Positions 33,091 through 47,929 of a stretch of 64,000 nucleotides of DNA are shown here, in pieces. The notes below the pieces were generated by a model, which saw only the letters and a list, made by a program, of their open reading frames with translations, was not told the DNA's origin and did not search any database. The stretch spans positions 119,590,726-119,654,725 of the forward strand of contig NC_091117.1 in NCBI RefSeq assembly GCF_040183065.1, written 5' to 3'. Origin of the DNA: Periplaneta americana (lineage: Eukaryota > Arthropoda > Insecta > Blattodea > Blattidae). The position numbers were made by a program, and so were the translations under genes. Position 1 is the stretch's first letter, and the number at the start of each line of letters is the position of its first letter.

Positions 33091-33517
33091 TTACAATATC
33101 TACTAGTTATACAAATCTGGCTTTCAGGTAGTAGCTCCCTGTAAAGCAGGTTTGAATAATTTGAAATTATTCAATATCTACTAGTGTTGTTGATCGATCA
33201 AAATATTTAATCGATTAACTATTTGAATTTAATCGATTAATCGAGAGATTAATCGATTTTTGATAGAGTTGAAAAAATATGTTTTAATCCTACTGTAATA
33301 CACAATTAGGCCTATTGTTAAATTTAACTTGTGTTCGGTGATAAGCGTATGTATTAAATTAATGTTGTATTTTTGTATATATTGTATCGTTATATTACAA
33401 AACAATTATTTTAATTACTTACTAACATATTTATTATGAGGCTTATAATTTATTGTCAATTTCTCCGAAAATTTTTGAGACAAACATAAATGACAAAAAG
33501 TATGTAGACTCACCCAG

Positions 33518-33760
33518 TTAATACTGCTTCATCCATGATTTTAAACATGTTAGTGCATTCTCATCCTCCGAATTAAGTGTCGCTCTACGTTTAGTAATAA
33601 TGTTTCCTGCATCACTAAACATGAAAAAACTTTTTTTTCTGTCAAGCACTTCTCCACGATCGTTCAATTTAAATCCAATCGTTTCACCGAGTTTACCTCT
33701 CAAATTCTCATATGATATAATGAAGTTTACACTTTTCAAAAACCAAGAAAACTGATTTTT
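33518..33760 (-). pseudogene. hAT transposase C-terminal dimerisation domain remnant
   Basis: The minus frame reads FSDAGNIITKRRATLNSEDE and then ALTCLKSWMKQY. FSxAGxxxxxxR..L......LxxL is the signature of the hAT C-terminal (dimerisation) region. The catalytic core is missing. Upstream residues (VNFIISYENLRGKLGETIGF) are not recognisable. It belongs to the outer hAT by position and orientation. Confidence 0.8.
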
Positions 33761-34464
33761 TTTTCTTTATCAAACTAAACACACAACCTTAATATACAAA
33801 CTCAGTACAAAAACTGCAAGTGCAAAAAGTACAGCGGTCGAAACAGAAGACTGGCCGCTATTGTAATCGAATTACCAGATTTTAAAAAGAGACGAAGGTA
33901 GTTACGCTCTCACTTGCACACAGTGTAGACATGACTATTTTAAAAGGGATGAGGGGGACGAATCCCAGAAAAGTATATATTTCATATGCTAGGAAGATGA
34001 GCTGACAACAAGGTGGAAGTTTTCTTGGAAAACCATAAAACTTAATAAGGGTTTCGCATTGTGTTTCAACTTTCAATAGAGGTAGACTAGGTCGCTGTCC
34101 TCATATTTCCATCTCTTTCTGAAGTGTTTGTGCAAAGATTTTTCCCTACTCTAACTGGTTTACAGTTAGAAAATAACAGTACTCTTGTGCTTTTAAGGGC
34201 CTGTACTACGATCGCCTGTTAAAGCTCCAGATTCGTATACTCCAGTTTAGCAATCTGGAAGTTAAATATTTTGTTCCGTACTACCAGCGGATTTTAACTG
34301 CAGGATTCTTATCCGGAAGATATAGTAACATTTTTATTACGTTGGCAATGAAGTTACTGAAAATGTAGTGAAATTTATTACGTTGGTATTCCTTTCCCCG
34401 CGTATTTCATGTTTATGTTCCGTGTTTATATGGTACTATTTATTTAGAGGTTTTATTGTAAGCA

Positions 34465-37400
34465 TTATTGTTATTATTTATTATAATACTGAAGCTCCAG
34501 CCAAAAAATAACAGAGTGAAGAACAGAAAATTACATATACTGTATGAAGAAACTTTACATGGAAGCAAAAGGTAAGATTTTAAAGGTTATGTTTCTTTTC
34601 GAATAGTAATAATTCCTACCATATGATAGTATTTTGGTTTTAATTAATAGGTCTAAACAGGACGGGTGCGGGTTCCAGCAAAAGTGCGTTTTTCTCCATA
34701 ATCATTGTTTTATTCACGTGTAACTGCACAAGAAGTGTAGGTGGCAATTATTTTTGTATTGTAATTAATATTAAGTGTGCTTTCAGTTTGTTGTATAGCC
34801 TACATTATTAGTGAATAGGGCCTATTTCGGTAATTTTTTAGAAATAGTGTACTTCACGGCTGCATATCATGGGTCGAAGGCACAATAACTCGTTTAAAAA
34901 AGAAAAGTTCACTGATACTGATAATAATGAATGATGTCTTTGGCCTGGGATTTCTAACCAACATTAGTACAGCAAGGTACATTGTTCCTAGCAAATTATC
35001 AATATTTCAGTATGTTAGGCCTACGTATTTTACTGTTAATAAGTGGGCGGATATTTTGTATTAGGCCCATAATATCATTCGATCACAGATAGGGTCTAAC
35101 GTTATTTTTTAAAAGAACAGCATGAGGTGGAGAGACGTTTCCACTAAAATGCAATAGGCCTATCTGTTTGTAATGCACATTCATCACCTCGTAAAAGAAC
35201 ACAGAAACAGCAGATATTAAGTTTTTTTTCCAAAGTTTCTATGTACAGTATAGTCATATGTTTGATATTGTACTGACAATCATCCATTAAAAGCTTTTGC
35301 TTATTTAGGTATAGAAACTTAGATAAGGGAAAAAGAGAAATACAGTATATTTCCTAATGTTGTAGATTGCATATGGAATTAACCTAGTTTTACTTCCTTT
35401 TTAGTATTATAGAATGAAGCATTGAAAGAATATAGTAACATCAGCACAAATACAAGGACCTGAAAACAGCTGAGAAGCAAATTTGAATTCTTGGAAAAGA
35501 ACACTAATAAAATTGCTGCTGCAGAGAAACAATGCAGGCTACAAACAATTGGAGCCCCTCCAACTGAAGCAAAACCAAATCCAAACTTATCCAAGGTAAG
35601 TGATTTAATTCTCCTATCAATTGAGTGATTTCTCAGTGATTTTGATTCATATTCAATGCATAAGTTCATTTATATGTTAAGTTATACAATTATTAAATAA
35701 TAAGCAGAGGAAATTGTATAACACAAGTTTGAATTCTTTTTATTTATTTATTTATTCATTCATTCATTCATTCACTCGTTTATTTATTTACTTACTTTTG
35801 TTACAGCCGAAGTAGTAACTAAACCAAGTTCCACTGATACCAGTGCAGCTAATAGCACGAATGAGGTTAGTGTGTAAGGAATTAAGAGTCAGAAGAAGGA
35901 GATGATGAGCTTTAGAGATAAAAAAAATATTAGATTCTTGAAAATTGTTATACAAATTTAATTTAATGCCGGTATTACATTATAATACTATTATTTCTTT
36001 TTTATTTACAGTACCATTCAGGTTCACAGTGCAATTCTTTAGTTTTTGAAGTGAAACTGGACATCCCAACAATATCTCCAGGTAATTTGATTTATACTAC
36101 AAAACGTTCTTTCACATTCTACATATGATGCTTACTTTTCCAATCTGAAATAGCTGTAACATGTAAACACATTTTCAGCCAACATGTTGAAAATAAAACT
36201 AACACACATACTATATGAAATCTGTAGCAAGCAGTAGATAAATTAGATGCAAAAAAAAATGTTAAAATATAAATTGTACATAATGATGAAATGGTCACAA
36301 GAAATGGATGTCACAAAAAGTAAACATCATTGTATTATAATATTATGTGGGATTTGAGTGAGAATTTGAAATTTATAAATGTAGGCCTAAAAATAGAAAA
36401 TACACTGAACTGAAGAATTTATTTTGACATTTCTCTGCAATGGGTTTGTAATCAGATTAGGCCACATTATGTTAAGTTGTATTTCAATTTTACTGTAAGG
36501 AAACTTGTGAATGATTTCCTGTGTACAGAAAAACTGAAAAATATCTTTTCATAAGATAAAACAGAAACTGACTACACTCTATTTACAATAGAACTATTTG
36601 CTTGGTTTTTTCTCTCTCTTTTTTATTGCAGCTTTACTTTCTTATTGTTAAAAATGAGTTTGGATTAATAGCACGTTAGAAAATACAATACTGTTACAGC
36701 TGCTGACTTTGAAGTGTCCACACATTTATGATAAAACATCATCTTTCTCCAGAATTAATTATCTTAAGAATTAATTCCACTCTTAAAATATTACAGAGTC
36801 AGCTGGTGCAGCAGATGAAGGTCTTCCACTGTGCGGGTGTCTACACAGTGTAATGAAAGTAAGTTTTAAGTGAAATTACTGGTTTATTCAGTGTAAGTAG
36901 TATAGGCTAAACCCAGAAAGGTCTGAATATAAGCATATATCCCTCTCTTAAATATTTCAGCTGATAATGGGATAATAGCTGATCGAGTTACACCCCAAGG
37001 ATGCTTAAAAAAAAAAAAAAAGAAAGAAAAAGCAAGCCTCTGAGGAATGCATTAGCACATTGAAAAATCTTTCTCCATCTGTGAACTGTAAGTCTAATGT
37101 TGACTTAATTATACTTGAGATGTTAGAAATGCATGAACTTCAATACTACTACAGCGATTTCTTTAAAAAATACATTAGTTGAAAGTTGGATGCTAACATT
37201 ATAACAAAGAATGATTTGAAATAAAAGTAAGTCATGTCCTTATGTTTGGAAAGAGATGGGGTTTGGAATATCAAAAGTAACATTTGGAGTTTTTACATTA
37301 CTTTTTCCTCCTCTTTAATGGGTGGTCCATCTACAAGGACATCTTCAATTAGTGGCAGAAAGTAAATGCTACAATAATCACCCATTCTTTATGTTTTAAC

Positions 37401-37940
37401 AAAAAATATGTTTAATTTTGTTGACCAGATTTGTTTGACCTGGATGACTGGAAGATTACTTCTTCTCATCCTTCTAATGGAGTGATAATCTCTTGCAGCT
37501 GTTCTTGATCCCTATGGTCTCTGCTTTATCTGCTAGTCTTCAGGATTAGGTTCGAGTCAGGTGATAATTATAAGCTAATCTAAGGTTTCTGGTTGGGTTC
37601 GGGTCTGGTTCAGATCAGGCCGAGATGGGCCGGGCCTAAGAATTATGGCCCGTGCAGATCTCTAACAAATGGGGCTTATAGCTGAAGTTGGCTCTGCCAC
37701 AGTTTTCCAAGTTTTGTGTATTTGCATATGTATTTGTGTTGTGTTTAATTACAGTTACTATGTATTCTTATGTATTAGCCTGCATATTATTAATTTGTAA
37801 ATATGACATGTACCATAGCATATATAATGAGACAGTGGATGTAATAAATGATTATGCTTATTGTGTCTCCTGAAAAATGTCGTGTTTTGTTTACACAAAA
37901 TAAATAAATAAATTTTAAATTTAATTGCAGCTATAGTCCA
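34465..37940 (+). pseudogene. Myb/SANT-like accessory gene of the PIF/Harbinger element, exons inferred
   Basis: In PIF/Harbinger elements a second protein with a Myb/SANT-like trihelix helps bring the nuclease to DNA. The clearest exon is about 35413-35595: in one frame QLRSKFEFLEKNTNKIAAA then EKQCRLQTIGAPPTEAK, closing on a donor (AAG/GTAAG). Further candidate exons by splice sites: one ending about 34571 (GTAAGA), 36012-36081 (ACAG..GTAATT), 36797-36858 (ACAG..GTAAGT), 36961 onward, and about 37979-38013. Some frames carry stops, e.g. in the first part of the 35.4-kb exon. The exon chain is inferred and not confirmed. Confidence 0.5.
37400..37690. other. GC-rich patch resembling a hAT end
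   Basis: 'ggcccgtgcagatctcta' at 37648-37665, preceded by 'gatgggccgggcc', looks like the right end of a hAT whose left end would be TAGAGATCTGCACGGGCC. I could not find that end upstream. Possibly a solo remnant. Confidence 0.35.
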
Positions 37941-38182
37941 TCTCTCTTGTTTTAATTACACATTCACAGAGTACCTGAATACAATTGAAGCGTCAGCTGG
38001 AACAACGTTGTAAGTTACAAAATTTTCATTCGGTGTGTTTCCGTGTAATAATGTCATGTTACCTTGCTATACTCCTTGGCTTGCAACTGTCCACTCAAAA
38101 GTTTGCTACCCTCATAAGAACAAAGTTGTACGCATACACATTTTTGCAGCTCCTGTAAATTTGACCAAATGTAACTTATAAC

Positions 38183-40345
<2,163 letters not shown>

Positions 40346-40353
40346 CTTATAAC

Positions 40354-40500
40354 GTTGTTCCAGCCGACGGTTCAATTAATGTGCCTCTTGAAAAATGTTG
40401 TTTTACCATATTTTGCTTATGTAAAATAAATTTGAATTGCAGATACAGTGCATTAGCCTGTTAAGAGATCACTGTGAGGGATCCCAGCAATAAAATATAT
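40354..40500. repeat. Second copy of the Myb-gene 3' segment
   Basis: 'tcttgaaaaatgttgtttt' then 'aaataaatttgaattgcaga' repeats 37868-37931 in direct orientation. The preceding 'gttgttccagccgacggttc' is the inverse of 37983-38008. So this part of the PIF/Harbinger element holds both direct and inverted duplicates. Confidence 0.55.
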
Positions 40501-40688
40501 TTAAAAAGTAACGATATGAATATGTTTGCATACATGAATCACTAGGCGTAGCGTGAATGAAAAAAGCTCCCTTGCAAAACATAAATGCCAATTCCAAAAC
40601 TTTCAGGAAATGAAGAAAAACTGTCACGTCTAAAATTCAATAAACTGTTACAGTTTGTTAAATAATAATATATAGCAAGCATATCTTA

Positions 40689-40825
40689 AGTCTGATTAGT
40701 GAAATATGTTAGGCCTACTCCTACTGGCGAGCGATATATGCAAGGAAGGAGAAGGGAACTTGCCACCCTACCACATTATCTCCTGACAGTTGTCTCATGA
40801 GTGATGCCTTATTGATATTCCAATC
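40689..40825 (-). mobile_element. SINE-A fragment
   Basis: 'aagtctgattagtgaaatatg', less one base, and 'gccaccctaccacatta' match the minus-strand SINE-A at 3865-3945. Where the other copy reads 'gtagctaatcgg', this one reads 'gttaggcctactcc', containing TAGGCCTA. Confidence 0.8.
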
Positions 40826-40839
40826 TATCTTCGGAGAGT

Positions 40840-41060
40840 TGACTAAACAACTAGCGGACAGTTCTAGGAAAACTTTAATCAAGACCTATAATATGTACAT
40901 AAAACCTGTATTAAAATACTATTCAGAAGTATTCGTAACAGCATCAAAAAGAGAGATAGAATCCCTCGGAAGAAAAAAACAAGCCTTGCACTTAATTACT
41001 GGAGCAAATAAAACTACTCCCAATGAAGCATTAAAAGTCATCACTTCAATTAAACCAAGC
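40840..41060 (+). mobile_element. LINE reverse-transcriptase C-terminal fragment
   Basis: RKTLIKTYNMYIKPVLKYYS then EVFVTASKREIESLGRKKQA and LHLITGANKTTPNEALKV is the conserved 3' block of Jockey-like LINEs. It interrupts the HARBI1-like pseudogene just 3' of residue 60 of that exon. Confidence 0.85.
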
Positions 41061-42240
41061 AGCAAGTGCAGCACTAGCTCGATTGACAACAGTTCCTGCT
41101 GTAACTTCGTGGACCCCACAAAAATCTCCTACTGTTGTCAATGTTCTCCCAGTGGCATAGAATCTCAATACCAATAGTAATTGGGCCATTGGAGATAAGG
41201 CATTATTTCTGGAAAAATGAACAAACAATTAGATTTGGTTACACCTTTACCGGTAAATCTTTACAATAGCGTTACCAAAAGAAGGCAAGGACTCCCTACA
41301 GGATAGCCTGGAAGAGAGAGGTTTGGATGTAGTTTTGACTTTTTTTTTTTTAGACAATTGTAAATATATGCAAATCATACTAACCTAACCTGTCACTAAC
41401 TCGATCTTACGAAAACTTGTCTTTTTCCCTTTAATTAGTAAGGAAACACAGTAATGAAATGAATGTGCTGCCCTTCCCTGCCGCCTACCCCTTCTATCTC
41501 GACAGAGCGATCCTGCCTACCCATACCTCTCCACCGGACTCCACTTTCACAGCAACTTTCCACCTTTATTTGGGAAATTGGTGTCGGCACTCAATTTTTC
41601 TTTCGTTTACAGTACATATGACTTGACTAGAAGCCAAATATGTGAATACATTTGTATCTTAAAGTGGTAACGCAATTGTGAAGAAATGATAGTTTACCAT
41701 ATAAAGGATTTTGATATATTATATACGGTTATTATTATTTTTTTATATAAAAGTATTTTGAAACTTATTGTAGGTTGCCCTATATTATTATATCAATCAC
41801 CTTAATACCTTGTAAGGACAACAGAACACCTGCATGAAGCAACATTCTAACCTCACTTCTACTGTACGCCTATTACAGGTTACTGTACTTCAAAATAATT
41901 ATTATAGTGCTATTATATACAAAATATTAATGTAATACCTAAAGAAATAGTGTAGCTTATTATTAACTGTGTACTTACGATCTGTGTCTTGTTTCAGTTG
42001 ATAATAGATTTCATGTAGTAGGTTTCATTATTCGAAACTGTCTAAAAAATTTCTCGTCATCCCACTCTTCAAAATTATTTGGACGCAGCCTAATTCGTTT
42101 TGCTGTTCTGATATAACGAAGCATCTGCTCCAGAACTTATCATCAGAATCAGTATCAAAATTAAATTGATCCTTCAAATCACCAGCTGTACGACGTGCAG
42201 TCATCTTGATTTCAACACCGAGTTCCAACCTCCGGATAAC
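41056..42240 (-). pseudogene. PIF/Harbinger (HARBI1-type) transposase, truncated
   Basis: HARBI1-type nucleases are the catalytic subunit of PIF/Harbinger transposition. Two exons on minus. Exon 1 (42240 to about 41982) opens in one frame with DFDTDSDDKF-type acidic sequence, then needs a frameshift near 42150 to read LEQMLRYIRTAKRIRLRPNN and FEEWDDEKFFRQFRI. It ends at a donor (GATC/GTAAGT). Exon 2 starts after TTTTTCCAG at about 41211 with NNALSPMAQLLLVLRFYATG and VGDFCGVHEVTAGTVV, the conserved helix-turn-helix region. It is then cut by the LINE fragment at 41056. The whole DDE nuclease domain is lost. Dead. Confidence 0.85.
41230..41975. other. Presumed intron of the HARBI1-type pseudogene
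   Basis: Between the donor and acceptor named in the pseudogene entry. AT-rich, with no repeat recognised. Confidence 0.45.
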
Positions 42241-42829
42241 GCCTATCTGCCACTCTGCCTTCCGGATTGCTAATCTGGAAGTTTAGCCTCCAGATTGCAC
42301 ATAACCAAAAGTCGTAGTACGCAATTACAACCCAACTTCCGGATAAATATGCCATCTGCCGGATAAGTTTAAACTAGAACTTTATCCGAGAGTCGTAGTA
42401 CAGGCCCTAAGTAAGCAATTTTCGAGAGAGAAATATTGTCGGATTTTAGTATGAGTTTTTATTAACAAAATAATAATTAATGTCAACTACAACCGATTAA
42501 TTTTAATCGATTCGATTATTCGATTAAATATTTTTGATCGATTAATCTTACAACAGAAATTGATCGATTAATCGATTAAATCCCACAACACTAATATCTA
42601 CCCATAGGAAGCCCGACTATTCAGTCCTAAAAATAAATTACCAGTGCAGCGATAGGACAAAATAAGCCCATTAGAGGCTGCAATGTCAGCCTTCGGTCCC
42701 TTCCTCCGTACCAGAAAATTTCTGGATTGTGATACAATTTTTGCATAAATTATTTCAACCAAAATATCGTGAAGTGTAATGTTTCTCAGTTACTCCCATT
42801 CAGAGTTAATGAAGCCATTTCATTTCAAT

Positions 42830-42961
42830 GTTATATTATATTATATTATATTATATTATATTATATTATATTATATTATAAGCTTATTATATTATATTAT
42901 ATTATATTATATTATATTATATTATATTATATTATATTATATTATATTATATTATAGTATA
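42830..42961. repeat. (TATAT)n pentanucleotide microsatellite
   Basis: About 25 units of ATTAT/TATAT with one break at 'agctta' (42880). Confidence 0.95.
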
Positions 42962-43030
42962 TTATAGTTTGAGACCGTAACAGGCCACTAGGCCTAATAC
43001 TTATTAGGAAGATAATGACGATGATTTAAA
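42962..43030 (+). mobile_element. LINE 3' UTR scrap, same family as 130-291
   Basis: 'tttgagaccgtaac' then 'ggccactaggcctaatact' compares with 'tttgagaccgtaac', 'ggccacatggcctaatact' at 213-255, again with a GATGA-type tail. One base context change creates TAGGCCTA here. Confidence 0.75.
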
Positions 43031-43165
43031 AATATGCATACAATTAACAATATTAATTTATCCTCAAATTTCAACACACGTTCGTTCTCCATATATTTTC
43101 GTTTAGTGTTTAGTTTTATAATTTGTAATATTAGTGACTCTCGTTATAAAGATAAGGATCCTCCT

Positions 43166-43167
<2 letters not shown>

Positions 43168-43226
<59 letters not shown>
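43168..43226. repeat. (AT)n microsatellite
   Basis: About 29 AT units. Confidence 0.95.
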
Positions 43227-43228
<2 letters not shown>

Positions 43229-43569
43229 CTTTCTCATAAAAAATACAACATAGTAAAATTTTAACAGTTGAATGTAGTGATTTCATTTTCGCTATGTCTT
43301 ATGTTTCACGTCAACATAAACTAGGGAGATCATAATTTGAAAGCTTCTATGACTTGTGGGCCCCTACCACCACTGCATGGTGCGTCCTCAGGTTGCAGAT
43401 AAAGGAGAAGGCTGGAGGGTAGCTGCGAGTATAATTATTGAATAAGCAGTCGCGGACAGCCGATAAGATGTGGTCCTCCAGCTTGGGAAGTGGGCGAAGG
43501 GCTAACAACCCCCACTGTAAAAAGAGCCTATTACGAAACCCCAACATTAGCGTCGGAATGGTACTGATT

Positions 43570-43830
43570 CTTTGGTAATCAAGACGTTTGAGATGGGCAG
43601 GGCATGTAGCACATATGGGTGAAAACTGAAATGTATCTAGAGTGTTAGTTGGAAGACATGAGGGAAAAAGACTTTGGGAATGCCGACATGTAGATGGGAG
43701 GATCTTATTAAAATGAATTTGAGGGAGGTGGAATATGATGCTAGGGACTAGATTAATCTTGCTCAGGATAGGGACCGGTGGCGAAGACGGCAGTTAACCT
43801 CCTGGTTTTCTAAAAGCAGTTTGTAAGTAT
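43570..43830 (+). mobile_element. LINE 3' end, same family as 61776-62402
   Basis: Forward pieces KTFEMGRAC, GKKTLGMP and CRWEDLIKMNLREVEYDARD parallel RRLRWAEHIARMG, KKPLGRPRRR and RWEDNIKMDLREVGCDDRDC at the other locus. Frameshifts throughout. No simple-repeat tail. Confidence 0.8.
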
Positions 43831-44951
43831 CACTGTCGGCGTTTTAATTGAATATCACAACAGTAAGCCTAAGCTTTCATGTTTACGTCATTTTATGTCT
43901 GCTTTTCTTGTGGATGTAGCCTATATCAGCGATACCTTCCAGGTAAATGAATAAATATAGCATTATAGGCCACAGGCTCCGTAGTTAATAGATGTGTTTA
44001 CTGAACTTGGGTATTGTGGGAATTATGAGGAAGGACTAACTCCAACCGCCCGCCTATGAAGGCTAATTCCATTGTTTCCGCCGGCTTAGTTTGTCTCAAG
44101 GAGTCGATCTATAAACATGAATAGCTTAATCTGAATTGTACACGTTTGCAAAGTAGGATGCTTTGTGTGTGCGCACCGCAGGGGACTGCTCCATAGTTTG
44201 CTGTCTCGATATCAACACTGAGATTCTTGTAAGGATCTGAAGGCGAACAGTAACATCCTCCGCTCTACCTAAGCTGTTGTTCCTGCTGTCGTTCTTTTGT
44301 TATTATATCAGCCTTCTCGTCGTCGTTGTTGTAAGGTTTTGTGGGATGACATAGAAAGCGAATTACCTCAATCTTCTCTCCTTTTATGTCATGACAAAAG
44401 GAAGATGGGTGATGATGATAGTGGGGGGAGGATGATTTTAACTGCTATTTCCATAGCTTCCTTTGCCGGGTTATTTTCTATCCAGAATGACTGTGTAAGC
44501 GATATTGCACACCTTTGAAACATGTCCTCTGAAGCGGAGATATGATAGTCGATAATCAGCGCTGCCACTGTGCTCGTTTCCAGTGTGGAAAAGTCCGAGA
44601 CGTCGATTTTGTTTAGAAAATGTCGAGCTTTGTAAGCCAATATTGGTTCTCGTGTCACTGTTTCTTTTACAGTCTTGGTTTCAGTCAAATAAAAACAGTC
44701 ATAGATAATAATTCCGTAAAAGTTAAAAGGACTTCTGAGAGCATCGTTTAATAAACATGCATAACTTATACATTAACATAATATATATGATGTATTGAAA
44801 TAAATTCGAAGCCAATGAGTCTTAAACAATGATTTGGAAACAATGCTGGATGAAGTCGGATCCTAAGTTCAAAATAAATGAAGTAGGAGTGGAATTATAA
44901 TAACAGGAGAGTAATTATCTCATGCCTCCACGTTAACCACACATCAGTGCA
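43831..44951. other. Anonymous region, possible unique DNA
   Basis: A 99-codon minus-strand frame at 44389-44688 (MTETKTVKETVTREPIL...) has balanced composition but no recognised domain, so I do not call it a gene. The stretch 44280-44340 carries GTCGTCGTTG. No repeat family recognised. Confidence 0.35.
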
Positions 44952-45708
44952 TTAATTAGTAGAGTCGGGCAGACTGCCTCATATTATCGCCCGTTCTCGG
45001 TTGCGTAATCACCGCAGTCTCGCTTACTGCGCGAGTACCGAACGTAGCCAAATAACTCATTGATAGAGAACACGAGATTCTCTTGGTCCCGAGATTACAG
45101 ATACTAGGTCGCTCCCGACAGTCTCGGAGGTCTAGGCGGGACTGTAGTACTGATAAGGAAGCAATATCGCTCGGGCCGTGCTTCTATAGGAAGCATTGGC
45201 TTATACATTTCCCGATCCTTTAAATATATATCATGTCGTAGCTCCTATAATACTTAATCAATCGCGCTGTAATTTTTTGGATTGATAGCTCAATGTCTAA
45301 GGAAAGCATAGAAAAAAAAATCGAACTGAAACTCTTTTTTGGAAAGTGAGAAAAAAAATATTAACTTCGATGGAGATTGATCTGTTCAGAATAGACATTT
45401 GCAACTTCACCTCTGATAAGCTGAAAACTTTTTTGTTTTTCACGTTAGATGGGGGGTCAAAGCGAGAGAAATGTTGAGAAAGGATGGAAATTACTTTTAA
45501 AAGTGATGGCCACTCAAAATCTTTACTGGTTCTCGAATAACGGCGAGTTAACCAAAGAAGCTGTTGGCGCATGACTCATGACTCAAACGTTTGTTCCGTA
45601 AAATTTGTACGGAACTCTTCAACGCATGAAAACCCGTTATTGTACGGATGATATTAAATGGTATTTTAATATAGAATGTATAACATGAGGCTGGCCTTCC
45701 ATCTAGGC

Positions 45709-46371
45709 CAGTGGTACTCATTACGCTGTCCGCGGCCCGCTTGCGGCTCTCAAACATTTATTGCGGCCCCTGAACTTATAGGCCTATTACTATTACTATT
45801 ATTTTTATGATATATATATATATATATATATATATCTGTAATAATGTGCAACTGGAGAAAACTTTGGTTACCCTGCATCATTACTGCCAATGAAGGTTTT
45901 CAGCTACTACACGTAGCTATTTGTTTTCTTTATAAAAGGATAGAGTCATGATGTCCATGTGCTTATTATGTCTTGATATAATAATGGGTTGTAAACGTGT
46001 TTATCTTAATATATATTACAATAGCATGCATTCAAAATTTGATAAGAAGTGTCCAAAATATTCTCATCCAAGAACAGAAGGCTGAAAATATAAAAAATGT
46101 CTCATATCTGAACAGAAATCAATGTATTCCACTGTACATAAAAACGAACTATAACCAAAGTATCGTATCACGTAGCAGAAATTAGCCATTTACAGGTGCG
46201 GAGATTGTTAAAGGAGTGTCTTTCAGCTGTAGGCCTATGTGACACTTTATTTTCAAAATTTGGAAATTAAAAACAGATTAAATAACAATTTAACCTTCTC
46301 GTACTATTGATGTGATTTTGCAGAAGAGTAGCAAAGTTCGCCCTTAATTTTCAGAAACACCAATCACATAC

Positions 46372-46455
<84 letters not shown>

Positions 46456-46559
46456 CAACGTATTTTGTTAAGCTTGAATACTATGAAATGCATTGTGGCT
46501 TTCGGAAAATAACCATTTCTCAATGTTGGCTCTTCAATAATTGCTAGTGAGTACCACTG
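45709..46559. mobile_element. hAT MITE, 851 bp, duplication ATCTAGGC
   Basis: ATCTAGGC at 45701-45708 and 46560-46567 flanks inverse ends CAGTGGTACTCA and TGAGTACCACTG. The left end continues 'cgcggcccgcttgcggctct', typical of Buster-like hAT ends. Contains TA and ATT microsatellites (45809-45835, 46372-46455). The 62-codon frame inside has no recognised domain. It split the tRNA-like head of a SINE-C. Confidence 0.9.
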
Positions 46560-46567
46560 ATCTAGGC

Positions 46568-47025
46568 GTTTCGGGTTCACACCCCGGTCATGTCTGGATG
46601 GAATTTGTGGTGGATAAAATAGACATTGCAAATGGTTTTCCTCGGGTTACTCCCGTTTCTCTCATTCATCCCACCAATACACTCCACCCTCTCTCATTTC
46701 ACTTATCATCTGTAATAGTCAAAAAGAGGCTGGAATGATATCCAGGAGTAGTGCGGATTTCCGATGCTTACCGAGGTTGTAAGAGCTTGAAGCTCCGGGC
46801 CCCGGGTTTGGGTTTGTTAGTAGATTATGGGACCTTGCCTGCAAGGTACAAGAAGGATGGCGTGCTTATCAGTATCGATACACTGATGCCATCCGGGCCA
46901 TCTTTCGGACTTATTGTTAGGCAATCATCGCATATAGGGAGTACAATGGGCCTAACTGGCCTAAGTGTAAGGATCCATCCCGGATCCAGCCCTTGTGAAA
47001 TCAATCAATCAATCAATCAAACACA
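46568..47025 (+). mobile_element. SINE-C, about 460 bp, AATC tail
   Basis: It begins right at the MITE junction with the B-box GGGTTCACACCCC, then 'ggaatttgtggtggataaaa', the 24.4-kb-type 3' body, and ends in (AATC)4-5 at 47000-47020. The A-box part would lie left of 45701. Long for a SINE, possibly a dimer of two related units. Confidence 0.75.
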
Positions 47026-47564
47026 AAATTAAGCTCAAGTATAACATAGTACATCTCACTTCGATTTCAACACAAACTGTATAACCTTCAGGGAATAAGG
47101 ACGTATGGAGACAGATATCTGTGTTATGGTTACTTGGGTTAAAACGGGTCAACTTGGATGCGAGATGATAACAGCCGTCACATTTTTTCGCAGATTGGAC
47201 GATATGCTCAAGAGCAAATGTCATCGATATCTCAAGCTATTTATGAAGTGTAGACTCTGTAGCGATCACTCATTAACCCAGTATGCTATAGGCCTACGTG
47301 GTGATGAGTTGCGCTTGCTAAATACAATGCAGTCTAATACAAAAGAAACCGTGAGGAGTAAATTAGCGGATGGAACCTATAAATTAGTGGGAAAGATTGT
47401 AAATGACAAAACAAGTGCATGTTCGATAAATTTTCAGGTATGAATTTTTAAGGAAGTTAAGGAAGTTGTTCTTTAGTTATAATATTTCATTTTGACAAAT
47501 TAATACTAATCCACGGTAATAATATAAATTCGTGAATTAAAGACTAGTATTTACTGTATGTAAA
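47026..47564. other. Unassigned interior of the second-nest hAT
   Basis: A 112-codon plus-strand frame (47105-47443) includes CHRYLKLFMKCRLC and ETVRSKLADGTYKLVGK. I cannot assign it and it may be a scrap of an old element protein. Confidence 0.3.
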
Positions 47565-47875
47565 GAAACGCACGGTAGCGTCGCTGTTAAGGCGTAACGC
47601 TCAAGCCGGAAGGTCGCGGTTTCGATTCCCGATGGGTTCATGGATTTTTCCACTGATCTAATCCTTCCAGCCGCACTATGGCCCTGAGGTCTACTCAATC
47701 TCTAACAGAAATGAGTAGGCCTACCAGAGACATATTTCATTGGGAGGTAAAGGCAGCGAGCACGTAGGACTGACACCCTTACTGCCATTAAATGCCGAGT
47801 GTCTGTAAAGGTGGAAGCCTTAACCTCTCGCCATCCTCTAGACCTATTTGGCATGTCATGGGGTTGGTTTTACTG
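47565..47875 (+). mobile_element. SINE-H, tRNA-derived
   Basis: Head CGGTAGCGTCGCTGTTAAGG with A-box-like order, then GCGGTTTCGATTCCC as B-box. The body includes 'tgaggtctactcaatctc' and a TAGGCCTA at 47715. Ends near 'catgtcatggggttgg'. Confidence 0.75.
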
Positions 47876-47929
47876 TATTTATAATAGTACACTTTTTTTA
47901 AATCTTAAATATTTAAAATTACCATCTCA

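Noticed and set aside
44389-44688. 99-codon minus-strand frame of balanced composition
   Set aside because: Considered as a host exon; no recognisable domain, no flanking splice pattern beyond chance, so left unassigned.
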